Assembly (NCBI GenBank): GCA_046331625.1
Contig: JAXLQL010000027.1
Span: forward strand, 1 to 64,000
DNA: 64,000 nt
DNA from: JAXLQL01 sp046331625
GTDB taxonomy: Bacteria > Acidobacteriota > Terriglobia > Bryobacterales > Bryobacteraceae
Direction of reading: 5' to 3'
Below, one piece after another: positions 25,332-34,007 of the stretch (the stretch's first letter is position 1; each line of letters begins with the position of its first letter). The position numbers and the translations under genes are program-made. The notes beneath the pieces are model-generated. The model was not told the origin of the DNA. It made no database searches and saw only the letters and a program-made list of their open reading frames with translations.

Positions 25332-25737
25332 TCTCCTCCGAACATCAAGATTTCTTCTGGCCCGAGATTCTCCGCCGGGCGAAGGCATTCCATACAACCC
25401 AAGGGCTACGGGAGCCGGAAACTCTCGTCCGCGAGAAGGTGCAAACGATGCTGGGATTGATCGGACGCTCATAAGGACGAGTTCCTCGAAGAAGGCGTGG
25501 AGAAAGGCACGGTCGCTCAGCACCAGTGCAAGCGCGAATCGAACTCTGCCGGCACGGCCTGACTACAGCACTCAGACCGCCAGCGTGGACAGGCGGAACA
25601 CTGGACACCTGCCCGATTGATCCATTGCCACTGGCGAAGAAGGTGGTCCAAGAAGCCGGGGCGGCGAGAAGGCATGGGCATGCAAGGCTGGTAGATCCGG
25701 TGGCCGGATGGCCTCCCCGCGGCAGTAACATGAAAGC
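25332..25737. other. Gap without a convincing gene
   Basis: These ~405 bases between tRNA-Glu and hen1 have open frames on both strands (minus 25345-25848, plus 25526-25747), but their translations have no recognisable motif, no good ribosome sites and abnormal composition. No transposase signature, inverted repeat or tRNA-end duplication was seen, so there is no clear integrated element. Confidence 0.5.
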
Positions 25738-27120
25738 TTGCTGCTGACCATCAGCTACCAGGGCTCCGCCGCGACAGACCTGGGCTATCTCCTCCACAAG
25801 AATCCTGCCCGGATGCAGTCGTTCGAGTTGTCGTTCGGGCAAGCTCACGTGTTCTATCCGGAAGCAACGCCCGAGCGCTGCACCGCGGCGCTGCTGCTTG
25901 ACGTCGATCCCGTGGCGCTCAGCCGCCGAGACAAAGACTCCGGCGCGCGCATCGAGCCCTACGTCAATGACCGCGCCTACGCGGCGTCGTCGTTCCTGAG
26001 CGTCGCCATGGGGCGCGTGTTCGGAACGGCGATGACCGGCAGGTCAAAAGAGCGCCAGGAACTCGCCGATGCGGAATTGCCGCTCACTGCCCGCATCGCA
26101 GCGTTGGCGTGCCGCGGCGGCGAAGCGTTACTGCGCGAGCTATTCGAACCGCTCGGCTATGCCGTCAAAGCCACGGCGCATGCGCTCGATGAGCGATTTC
26201 CGGCCTGGGGCGAAAGCCGCTACTTCACCGTGGAACTGCGCGGCTCCAAGCGCGTTGCGGATCTGCTCAGCCACCTCTACGTACTGATCCCAGTGCTCGA
26301 CCACGACAAGCATTACTGGATCGGCGAAGCCGAAGTAGAGAAGCTGATGCGCTTCGGCGAAGGTTGGCTCGAGAAGCATCCGGCGCGCGAGTTGATCGCA
26401 AAGCGTTACCTGATGCATCGTGCGCATCTGACGCGGGCTGCGCTCGAGCAACTAGTGGAGGAAGACACCGAAGAAACCGCCGAAGAGCGAGAGGCGGCCG
26501 AACAGAACATCGAAGAGCCGATGAAGCTGTGGCAGGCCCGCATCGGCGCCGTGCTCGGCGCGCTGCGAGAAACTGGCGCTACTCGCGTGCTGGACCTCGG
26601 ATGCGGCGAAGGCAAGCTGATGCAGGAGTTCGCCACAGAGCCTTCGTTTCGCGAGATTCTGGGTATGGACGTGTCGTATCGCAGCCTCGAGAAGGCGCGC
26701 TACAAGCTGCGGCTCGATAAGGCGAACGAGGCGGCGCGCGAGCGCATCCGGCTGATCCAAGGATCGCTCCTCTATCGCGATCGGCGGCTCGAGGGCTTCG
26801 ATGCAGCGGTCCTGATGGAGGTGATCGAACACCTGGATCCTCCGCGCCTGGCCGCCTTCGAGCGCGTCATCTTCGAACATGCCCGGCCGAAGGCGGTGAT
26901 CATCACTACGCCCAACGCCGAGTACAACGTGAAATGGGAGACGCTGCCCGCGGGCCAGTTCCGCCACGCCGACCATCGCTTTGAATGGTCACGCGCAGAG
27001 TTCGCCGATTGGGCTGGAAAGCTCGCGGAGCGAACTGGGTACGCGGTGCGGTACCTGCCGGTGGGTCCAGAGGATGCGGCGGTGGGCGCTCCCACGCAGA
27101 TGGGAGTGTTCACGCGATGA
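25738..27120 (+). CDS. hen1: RNA 3'-terminal ribose 2'-O-methyltransferase Hen1
   Basis: 460 residues. The N-terminal domain starts MLLTISYQGSAATDLGYLLHKNP, the signature of bacterial Hen1, and contains DLLSHLYVLIPVLDHDKHYW. The C-terminal methyltransferase has the SAM motif VLDLGCGEG at ~284-292, the metal-binding MEVIEHLDPPRL and the histidine in FRHADHRFEWSRAEF. The start is a TTG at 25738, which gives the family's usual MLLTI beginning. Hen1 methylates the 2'-OH at the cut before Pnkp seals it, so the repaired RNA resists renewed cleavage. Its TGA overlaps the pnkp ATG by 3 bases. Confidence 0.95.
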   Translation: MLLTISYQGSAATDLGYLLHKNPARMQSFELSFGQAHVFYPEATPERCTAALLLDVDPVALSRRDKDSGARIEPYVNDRAYAASSFLSVAMGRVFGTAMTGRSKERQELADAELPLTARIAALACRGGEALLRELFEPLGYAVKATAHALDERFPAWGESRYFTVELRGSKRVADLLSHLYVLIPVLDHDKHYWIGEAEVEKLMRFGEGWLEKHPARELIAKRYLMHRAHLTRAALEQLVEEDTEETAEEREAAEQNIEEPMKLWQARIGAVLGALRETGATRVLDLGCGEGKLMQEFATEPSFREILGMDVSYRSLEKARYKLRLDKANEAARERIRLIQGSLLYRDRRLEGFDAAVLMEVIEHLDPPRLAAFERVIFEHARPKAVIITTPNAEYNVKWETLPAGQFRHADHRFEWSRAEFADWAGKLAERTGYAVRYLPVGPEDAAVGAPTQMGVFTR

Positions 27121-29657
27121 AGATCCACATTCCCGAGCTCTCGCTCGTGTGTTTGATGGGCGCGTCGGGCTCGGGCAAGTCCACTTTCGGGCGGAAGCAT
27201 TTCCAGCCCACCGAGGTGCTTTCCTCGGACTACTTTCGCGGCCTGATTTCCGACAACGAGAATGACCAGTCAGTGACCAAGGAAGCGTTCGAGACGCTGC
27301 ACTTCGTAGCGGCCAAGCGATTGCGCGCGGGCCGGCTCACCGTTGTGGATGCGACCAACGTGCAGGAACAGTCACGCGAGCCGCTCGTGGCGCTGGCACG
27401 GCAGTTCCACGTGGTGCCAGTCGCGCTCGCGTTCGATATTCCCGAGCAGGTTTGCCAGGAGCGCAATCGCTCGCGCAGTGATCGCACGTTCGGTCCGCAT
27501 GTGATCCGGCAGCATTCGCATTTTCTGCGCAGGTCGCTGCGCCATCTCGAGCGAGAGGGGTTCCGCCACGTACACGTGCTCGATGAGGACGCAGTCGCAA
27601 ATGCGGAAGTGATTCGCGATCCGCTCTACAACAATCGCAAGAGCGAGCACGGGCCGTTCGATCTCATCGGCGACGTGCATGGCTGCTACGCGGAACTGTG
27701 CGAATTGCTCGAGAAGCTCGGCTACCAAGTGGATCGCGCCGCTTGCCGGGCGATCCCGCCGGAAGAGCGCAAGGCGTTCTTCGTGGGTGACCTGGTGGAC
27801 CGCGGCCCGGGGATCGTGGAGGTGCTGCGCCTTGCGATGAACATGGTACGCGACGGCACGGCGCTCTGCGTTCCCGGAAATCATGACTCCAAGCTCAATC
27901 GCAAGCTAGCCGGCCGCGACGTGAAGCTGACGCACGGGCTGGCACAAACGATGGAGCAACTCGAGCGCGAATCCGAGCCGTTCCGCAATGAAGTCCGCGA
28001 GTTTCTCGACAAGCTGGTGAGCCATTACGTGGTCGACGACGGCAAGCTGGTGGTGGCGCATGCCGGACTCAAAGAGGAGTTGCAGGGCCGCGCTTCCGGC
28101 ACGGTGCGCGAGTTTTGCCTCTACGGAGAGACAACTGGAGAAACCGACGAGTACGGCTTGCCTGTGCGGCTCAACTGGGCGGCCGAGTATCGCGGCAAGG
28201 CGATGGTGGTCTACGGGCACACGCCCGTCTCGCATCCGGAGTGGCTCAACAGGACCATCAATATCGATACCGGCTGCGTCTTCGGCGGAGCCCTCACCGC
28301 GTTGCGATATCCCGAGCGAGAACTCGTGTCGGTGCCCGCCTCACACGTCTACTACGAGCCGGTGAAGCCCCTGGGCGCGCCACCCGCCGCCGTGCTTTCG
28401 GCGCAGCAACAGGCAGACGACCTGCTCGATATCGACGACGTGATCGGCAAGCGCATCATCGAGACGCGCCTCAGCCGCAACGTCACCATTCGCGAGGAGA
28501 ACTCCATCGCGGCGCTGGAAGTGATGAGCCGCTTCGCGGTGAATCCGAAGTGGCTGATCTACCTTCCGCCGACAATGTCGCCATGCGCTACCAGCAAGCG
28601 GCCGGACTATCTCGAACATCCCGACGAGGCACTCGAATACTTCCAGCGCGAAGGCGTGGCCGAGGTGATCTGCGAGCAAAAGCACATGGGCTCGCGTGCC
28701 GTGGTGATCGTGGGGCGAGATGAAGAGGAGGTCCGCAAGCGCTTCGGGATCACTGCAGAAGGCATCGGCGTTTGCTACACGCGGACCGGCCGCCGGTTCT
28801 TCAATGACGACGCGCTCGAGCGGCAGATGCTGGAGCGGGTGCGGGTCGCGCTGGGCGCATCGGGCTTTTGGGAGGAAAACAAAACCGGCTGGGTTTGTTT
28901 GGACTGCGAACTGATGCCGTGGTCGCTCAAAGCGGAAGTGCTGCTGATGCAGCAGTACGCGCCGGCGGGGGCGGCATCGCGCATCGCAATGGCGGAAGCG
29001 GTCACGGCGCTCGAAGCGGGCGCTGCGAACCCCGAGGTCGCGCGATTGCTCGAGCATTTCCGCGCTCGCCGCGATGCAACCTCGGGATACGTGGAAGCCT
29101 ACCGCAACTACTGCTGGACCGTATCGTCGATCGCCGATGTGAAGCTCGCGCCGTTCCACGTGCTGGCCACCGAAGGCGGCGCGCACGTGACGCAGGACCA
29201 CGCGTGGCACATGGAGACGATCGCACGCGTTTGCGCCGCCGATCCCGAACTGCTGCTCGCCACGCCCTATCGCCGTGTGACGCTCGCCGACGAGGAGAGT
29301 GTCGCAGGCGCGGTCCACTGGTGGGAGCAGCTTACTGGCGCGGGCGGCGAAGGCATGGTGGTGAAGCCGCTCTCGTTCATCGCGCACGGACTGAAGGGCA
29401 TGACGCAGCCCGCCGTGAAATGCCGCGGGCGCGAATATCTGCGGATCATATATGGTCCGGAGTACACGCTGCCGGCGAACCTCGAGCGATTGCGGGCGCG
29501 GGCGCTTGGCGGAAAGCGGTCGCTAGCTGCGCGCGAGTTCTCATTGGGAGTAGAATCACTCGAACGGTTCGCGCGGCGGGAGCCGCTGCGGCGAGTGCAT
29601 GAGTGCATGTTCGGCGTGCTGGCGCTCGAAAGCGAGCCGGTGGATCCCAGACTGTGA
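27117..29657 (+). CDS. pnkp: Polynucleotide kinase-phosphatase Pnkp (RNA repair)
   Basis: 846 residues in three modules. The 5'-kinase (~1-165) has Walker A MGASGSGKST at 14-23. The 2',3'-phosphatase (~175-450) has the metallophosphoesterase motifs LIGDVHGCY, GDLVDRGP, GNHDSK and GHTP. The C-terminal adenylyltransferase/ligase has the nucleotidyl-transfer motif EQKHMGSR with the adenylated lysine at K522. Bacterial Pnkp heals the cut ends and, with Hen1, seals ribotoxin-cleaved RNA such as tRNA. The ATG at 27117 overlaps the hen1 stop. The length is close to the Clostridium thermocellum protein. The ManD-like gene begins 7 bases after this stop. Confidence 0.96.
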   Translation: MKIHIPELSLVCLMGASGSGKSTFGRKHFQPTEVLSSDYFRGLISDNENDQSVTKEAFETLHFVAAKRLRAGRLTVVDATNVQEQSREPLVALARQFHVVPVALAFDIPEQVCQERNRSRSDRTFGPHVIRQHSHFLRRSLRHLEREGFRHVHVLDEDAVANAEVIRDPLYNNRKSEHGPFDLIGDVHGCYAELCELLEKLGYQVDRAACRAIPPEERKAFFVGDLVDRGPGIVEVLRLAMNMVRDGTALCVPGNHDSKLNRKLAGRDVKLTHGLAQTMEQLERESEPFRNEVREFLDKLVSHYVVDDGKLVVAHAGLKEELQGRASGTVREFCLYGETTGETDEYGLPVRLNWAAEYRGKAMVVYGHTPVSHPEWLNRTINIDTGCVFGGALTALRYPERELVSVPASHVYYEPVKPLGAPPAAVLSAQQQADDLLDIDDVIGKRIIETRLSRNVTIREENSIAALEVMSRFAVNPKWLIYLPPTMSPCATSKRPDYLEHPDEALEYFQREGVAEVICEQKHMGSRAVVIVGRDEEEVRKRFGITAEGIGVCYTRTGRRFFNDDALERQMLERVRVALGASGFWEENKTGWVCLDCELMPWSLKAEVLLMQQYAPAGAASRIAMAEAVTALEAGAANPEVARLLEHFRARRDATSGYVEAYRNYCWTVSSIADVKLAPFHVLATEGGAHVTQDHAWHMETIARVCAADPELLLATPYRRVTLADEESVAGAVHWWEQLTGAGGEGMVVKPLSFIAHGLKGMTQPAVKCRGREYLRIIYGPEYTLPANLERLRARALGGKRSLAAREFSLGVESLERFARREPLRRVHECMFGVLALESEPVDPRL

Positions 29658-29664
29658 GGTGGAA

Positions 29665-30978
29665 ATGACACGTCGCGACCTCTTCAAGACCTTCGCAGCC
29701 ATGACGCCCGCCATGGCCGCCGCACAGCAAACGTACGAACGCCGCACACGCGGACTGCCGCGCTTGACGATCAAAGAAGTGCGCACGATCCTCACGAGCG
29801 CAGGGAGCCGCTATCAGTGGGTGATCGTCAAGGTGATCACTAGCGAACCGGGGCTCTACGGGATCGGGTCGGCGAGCAATGTCCATCAGGCATTCACTGT
29901 GGCGCAGTCGCTCGAAAAGCACATGGCGCCGTTCTGGGTGGGCCGTGACGTGGACCGCATCGACGACATCTGGTGGGCCACCAACTATCGCAACTATCGC
30001 CGCAGCGACACGGTGTTGAACAACGCGCTCAGCGGACTCGACATGGCGCTGTGGGACATCAAGGGCAAGCGCGCGGGCATGCCCGTGTACGATCTGCTCG
30101 GGGGAAAGGTGCGCGATGCGGTCCCGTGCTATGGCCATGCTGACGGGCCGTCGCTCGACGCCGTGGTGGAAGGCGTGAAGAGTTTCCTCGACAAGGGCTA
30201 TCGCCACGTGCGCGCGCAGATGGGCGGCTACGGCGGCGGCGGAATGGTGGAAGCGGGCAAAGGCACGCGCATCAAAGGCGGATTCGCCGGCCGCGCGTTC
30301 GACGAAGAAGAATATGTCGAGGCGATCCCGAAGCTGTTCGAGCACATTCGCGTGAAGCTCGGCAAGGAAGTGAAGCTGATCCATGACGTGCACGAGCACC
30401 TCTCGCCGACGATGGCGGTGGAACTCGCCAAGCGCATGGAGCCGTATCGCATGTTCTATGTGGAGGACATCCTGCCGCCGGAACTGATCCAGTGGTACCG
30501 CAACATCAAGCAGGTGACTTCCACGCCGATGGCGATGGGCGAGATTTTCACGAATCCGCAGGAATGGGTGCCGTGCATTTCCGAGCGCATCATCGACTTC
30601 GCGCGCTGCCGGTGCTCCACGGTGGGCGGCATCACGCAACTGCGCAAGATCGCGAATCTATGCGAGACGTTCGGCGTGCGCACGGCGTGGCAAGAGGGCG
30701 GCGACAACGATCCGATCAACTTCACCGCCGCGTGCCATGTGGACCTTTCGTCGCAGGCGTTCGGGGTGCAGGAAGACAACCGATGGCCGGACCTCGTGCA
30801 CGAGATGCTTCCCGGGACGCCGAAGATTCCGGATGGCTATGCGTACGTCAACGAGGCTCCTGGACTCGGGATCGACATCAACGAAGAGATGGCGCGCAAG
30901 TATCCGATGGAGCCGCCGTCGGGTCGCGAGGATGGGTTTACGGTGCGGGCTATTGACGGGTCGCTGGTGCGCCCGTAG
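29665..30978 (+). CDS. Enolase-superfamily dehydratase, ManD/RspA-like, exported
   Basis: 437 residues from the ATG at 29665, which has GAGGTGG just upstream. The N-terminus MTRRDLFKTFAAMTPAMAAAQ is a Tat-like signal. The barrel shows GYRHVRAQMGGYGG, the long 150s-type loop rich in Gly, LIHDVHEHLSP, FYVEDILPPE, AMGEIFTNPQEW and WQEGGDNDPIN, the mannonate dehydratase (ManD)/RspA subgroup pattern. The subgroup dehydrates D-mannonate or D-gluconate, often slowly. It lies 7 bases after pnkp on the same strand, but a functional link to RNA repair is unlikely. Periplasmic location is inferred from the signal. Confidence 0.85.
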   Translation: MTRRDLFKTFAAMTPAMAAAQQTYERRTRGLPRLTIKEVRTILTSAGSRYQWVIVKVITSEPGLYGIGSASNVHQAFTVAQSLEKHMAPFWVGRDVDRIDDIWWATNYRNYRRSDTVLNNALSGLDMALWDIKGKRAGMPVYDLLGGKVRDAVPCYGHADGPSLDAVVEGVKSFLDKGYRHVRAQMGGYGGGGMVEAGKGTRIKGGFAGRAFDEEEYVEAIPKLFEHIRVKLGKEVKLIHDVHEHLSPTMAVELAKRMEPYRMFYVEDILPPELIQWYRNIKQVTSTPMAMGEIFTNPQEWVPCISERIIDFARCRCSTVGGITQLRKIANLCETFGVRTAWQEGGDNDPINFTAACHVDLSSQAFGVQEDNRWPDLVHEMLPGTPKIPDGYAYVNEAPGLGIDINEEMARKYPMEPPSGREDGFTVRAIDGSLVRP

Positions 30979-31228
30979 GTGGGGCGTGCGGCACCTTCGA
31001 AGCGGCGGTGGTTGCCTTCCGCGTGACCTCCGGTGCAGCCTCAGCGAGTGCGGCCAGGTGAGCGCTCAGCGCGACGCGCGATGGAAGGCCCTGGTTCCAG
31101 CGACAAGATTCAGCTCGGCGGAGAATCGATGTTGCTCAACCTGGTGCTCGATCTCCGCTACCGACACGTTCGCCCTCCCTTTCTATTGAACCTCACAGAT
31201 TGCTGCTAGATGCGATATCGTCAAAACG

Positions 31229-32059
31229 GTGGCGCACTGCGTTGCGGTCGGATCGATGATGGGACTGTGGTTCGCGCTCGGCGCCGCCGGCGAGGACAGT
31301 GTGCGACTCTTGGTTCGCGCACTCGACGCACGCGGGCAACAGCATCAAGAACTGATGGCGCGAATCGATGCCGCGGAGGGCGATGCAAACGGCGTTTGGA
31401 GAGAACTGTTCCACCGCTCAGCAGAGGTGCTCCCGGCGGCACGCCGTGCGCTGGCTCACCCCGAGTCGGCGGAGCTTGCCGGCACGGTCATGGCTTTCTT
31501 CGGGGAATCGCGCGACCTCGACGCGGTGATTGGTCACTGGGAGAAGAGCGGACCCAGCCAATCTGACGTGCCGGATAGTCTGATTTCGTGTCTGTACGAT
31601 CCCGATTCGGAGCGACAGTGGCAGTTCCTTCGCAAGGTGGCCCTGGATCAGGCCCGCGGAGTCACGAGTGCCCGGGAGGCGATCGAGACTCTCCGGTTCA
31701 ATGGGTCGGCTCGCAGCCGGAAGATACTTGCTGAAGCTGCAGTGCGCAATCCCGCTGCGGCAAAACAAGCGAAGGCTGCGCTGGAGGAGATCGCATCGAA
31801 TCCCACGCTGCCCGAGAACGCAGACCCCGCGGAGGCAATGCGGCTGATTTTGGCGAAGGTGGGCAACGTCAAAGACCGGGAAGATCTCGCGTTCGATCCT
31901 TCTGGCAACCGGGCTCACTTCAATTTCACGGTACTCAGTGGGCACTGCCGTCTGACATATTCCGCTACGCTTCGCCGGCGGGCGGGGACATGGCGTCTCA
32001 CGTCTTCTTTGATGATTCAGCAAGTTCTGTTGCCTCCACCACCTCCGTCACTTCAGTGA
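31229..32059 (+). CDS. Hypothetical protein with helical repeats
   Basis: 276 residues. A weak hydrophobic stretch at the start (GSMMGLWFALGAAG) could be a signal peptide, with the true start perhaps at an ATG near 31256. The middle is helical with HEAT-like spacing (RQWQFLRKVALDQARG, SARSRKILAEAAVRNPAAAKQAKAAL). The C-terminal ~70 residues are strand-rich (HFNFTVLSGHCRLTYSATL) and end in a run of prolines. No family was recognised. The 250-base gap before it shows no other gene. Confidence 0.6.
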   Translation: MAHCVAVGSMMGLWFALGAAGEDSVRLLVRALDARGQQHQELMARIDAAEGDANGVWRELFHRSAEVLPAARRALAHPESAELAGTVMAFFGESRDLDAVIGHWEKSGPSQSDVPDSLISCLYDPDSERQWQFLRKVALDQARGVTSAREAIETLRFNGSARSRKILAEAAVRNPAAAKQAKAALEEIASNPTLPENADPAEAMRLILAKVGNVKDREDLAFDPSGNRAHFNFTVLSGHCRLTYSATLRRRAGTWRLTSSLMIQQVLLPPPPPSLQ

Positions 32060-32116
32060 GGCTTGCGAAGACCACGGCGTGAACTTGGCTCGCAGAAGAC
32101 CGATATGCTTTGTTGC

Positions 32117-32362
32117 ATGAGGATCTCAATCGCATTGGACCCCGACGTGGCGAGGCTGGTGGCGCAAGCCCGGAGGAGAACAGGACTCTCATTGAATGAC
32201 GTCGTCAACCACGCACTACGCGAAAGCCTGGGCCGATCCGACGAATCTCTCCCGCGCAAGAAGCTCACAACATCGGCGCCCGACCTCGGCGCTTGCCGAA
32301 TCGAAAGTCTCGAGAGCATCAACCAAGCGATAGCCTTCGCCGAAGGAGAGTCCTTTCGCTGA
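32117..32362 (+). CDS. Ribbon-helix-helix-type antitoxin-like protein, no partner
   Basis: 81 residues from the ATG at 32117: MRISIALDPDVARLVAQARR is a DNA-binding strand followed by TGLSLNDVVNHALRESLG, the helix-helix of VapB/RHH-type proteins; the C-terminus is a basic tail that usually binds a toxin. Normally a PIN-domain VapC gene would follow within a few bases. Here the next genes are convergent and no PIN motif was found, so it is an orphan or a relic. Confidence 0.65.
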   Translation: MRISIALDPDVARLVAQARRRTGLSLNDVVNHALRESLGRSDESLPRKKLTTSAPDLGACRIESLESINQAIAFAEGESFR

Positions 32363-32415
32363 GCAATCGTTGCCGAGGCGCGCCGATTGCTTCGCGCGCA
32401 TGGCTGCGACCGCGG

Positions 32416-33384
32416 TCAACTCGACCGCAACAGCCGCATCGCCGTCCGCGCTACCGACTGCCGGCGCAGCCGCCGCAGCACGATCGGCAACATGCACAGC
32501 AAAGCGAGCGGACCGGTGAGGTACATAAACTGCTTCATCGTCGAGTACAGTTCCACGTCGAACGGGCTCAAGGCGTCGAGGCGTTTCCAGCCAACGCAGA
32601 GCACGTAGTCTGTGTTCAGCGAGGGGAACTGTTGCTTGATCGGCGCCACGGCCGAATCCGGAATTGACAGTGCGCTCCGTGCCAGCACTACTCCGCCCGG
32701 ATTGTCCAAATCTTTGGGAACTGAGATCAGCACCAGGCGATACTCGGATCCCGCTGCGACTGCAGCCAACTGGCTCCGGCCCGGCGCGTGATACTGGTCC
32801 GGACCATATCCGGCCGGCGGGCTGATCGCGACGCTCACTGGCGAGAGAGCGGCTGCCGGCACCGGCTGCATCATCGTTACTTGCCGCGCTGCCATTGGCT
32901 TCGCCAACCATTCCGGCGTCGAGGTGAAATCGATGATCCGCTCCTGCGCGGGCGCAAACAGACTGACCACTCCGGCCAGCACGAATACCAGCGCGCTGAA
33001 CGCGCCCACCGCCAGTGCGACGCACGATCCTTTGTCCGGAGGATAGTCCGAAGTCTTGAGCCGGCCCTCCATCCGGTGCAGCAGCACAGGCAAATCCTGA
33101 TCGCGAATTTGCCCGGTCCGCCACAGGTCGCGAACCGCCATCGGCAGAATGTGATACTGTCCGCCGGGTTGCGCGATTCCAATGGCAAGGTGCCCAGGAA
33201 CTTCATTGCTGTTGGCCGGAGTCGTCTGTTTCTCGGGCTCCATCTTCCCGGCGAATGTTTCGGAGAGCATCGCGTAGACGACAAGCGTCCACGTAGCCGA
33301 CCCGTTATCTGACCATGGATCCACGCCCTCGAAAGTCCGGTGAGTCCACTGTGGCACCGGAACCATGTTCAAGCTGAAATGCAT
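32416..33384 (-). CDS. Hypothetical membrane protein
   Basis: 322 residues with two clear membrane segments: ALAVGAFSALVFVLAGVVSLF near residue 130 and FMYLTGPLALLCMLPIVL near residue 295. The N-terminal soluble part includes HLAIGIAQPGGQYHILPMAVRDLW, and the region between the segments is probably extracytoplasmic. No family was recognised. It begins 3 bases after the stop of the gene at 33388-33741, so the two membrane proteins are co-transcribed and may work together. Confidence 0.65.
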   Translation of the reverse strand: MHFSLNMVPVPQWTHRTFEGVDPWSDNGSATWTLVVYAMLSETFAGKMEPEKQTTPANSNEVPGHLAIGIAQPGGQYHILPMAVRDLWRTGQIRDQDLPVLLHRMEGRLKTSDYPPDKGSCVALAVGAFSALVFVLAGVVSLFAPAQERIIDFTSTPEWLAKPMAARQVTMMQPVPAAALSPVSVAISPPAGYGPDQYHAPGRSQLAAVAAGSEYRLVLISVPKDLDNPGGVVLARSALSIPDSAVAPIKQQFPSLNTDYVLCVGWKRLDALSPFDVELYSTMKQFMYLTGPLALLCMLPIVLRRLRRQSVARTAMRLLRSS

Positions 33385-33387
33385 CGG

Positions 33388-33741
33388 TCAACCTCTTCCG
33401 TGCGGACCGTACACCGCGATCCAAGCCGCCACTGCGAGATACAGCACTGCCCAGTATTCCGCGCGAATCCAGTACATCGAATGCACCGGCTGAATCAGCA
33501 GTTCGCGTCCGGTTTGCTTCTCCACGATCTTGCGCGGAGGCTGCATCCGCGAGTGGACTCCCAGCGCGAGACAGAAGAGTCCAGCAGCCGCTATCCCGCA
33601 GGCGAGTGGAATCACGCCGTAGCGTTCCCCGAGGATTTGCGTGTCCACCAGCATCGCCAAGCCAAGAGCGATGACCAAGCTCACCATGATCCACCCGCCT
33701 CTGCCGCTCGAGACGAACACCATAGCGGGAAAGTCTAGCAT
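33388..33741 (-). CDS. Hypothetical small membrane protein
   Basis: 117 residues with three hydrophobic segments (WIMVSLVIALGLAMLVDTQI, VIPLACGIAAAGLFCLALGVH and YWAVLYLAVAAWIAVYG). No family recognised. The ATG at 33741 is used; a second ATG at 33723 is equally possible. It is translated 3 bases ahead of the larger membrane-protein gene on the same strand. Confidence 0.6.
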   Translation of the reverse strand: MLDFPAMVFVSSGRGGWIMVSLVIALGLAMLVDTQILGERYGVIPLACGIAAAGLFCLALGVHSRMQPPRKIVEKQTGRELLIQPVHSMYWIRAEYWAVLYLAVAAWIAVYGPHGRG

Positions 33742-33815
33742 GCGCGGAATCTCGTTGCTCGCCGCGCAACCGCTCCGTCACCCGTCTGAAACCCGCTCGT
33801 GCCATCCTGTATCCC

Positions 33816-34007
33816 ATGAAGCGAATTCTCGTCATCGGACTCGCAGCCGCCGGCGGCTGGTTCCTCGCCTCGCGCTCGGGCGTCCAGTCCCGCGTCGGCC
33901 CCCAGCCCGATGGATCCGTCTTGCTCAACTCGGGTTGGAGCCTGCGCCCCGCAGGCGGCAACTCCCGCTCGATACATTTCCTCGATGAGTTCTGTTGTGT
34001 CCAATGA
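33816..34007 (+). pseudogene. N-terminal fragment of the beta-propeller/phosphoesterase gene (frameshifted)
   Basis: 63 codons from the ATG at 33816: signal-like MKRILVIGLAAAGGWFLAS, then VGPQPDGSVLLNSGWSLRPAG, the usual start of these propeller proteins. After GWSLRPAG the frame is lost: RQLPLDTFP is readable in a second frame, MSSVVSNDG in a third, and LFVLNQGYNPPSISV in the frame of the main ORF. The fragment therefore belongs to 33995-36319, split by several small indels between about 33950 and 34020. Confidence 0.75.

Noticed and set aside
25345..25848. 167-codon minus-strand ORF between tRNA-Glu and hen1
   Set aside because: It overlaps the start of hen1 antisense, has no recognisable motif and no ribosome site.
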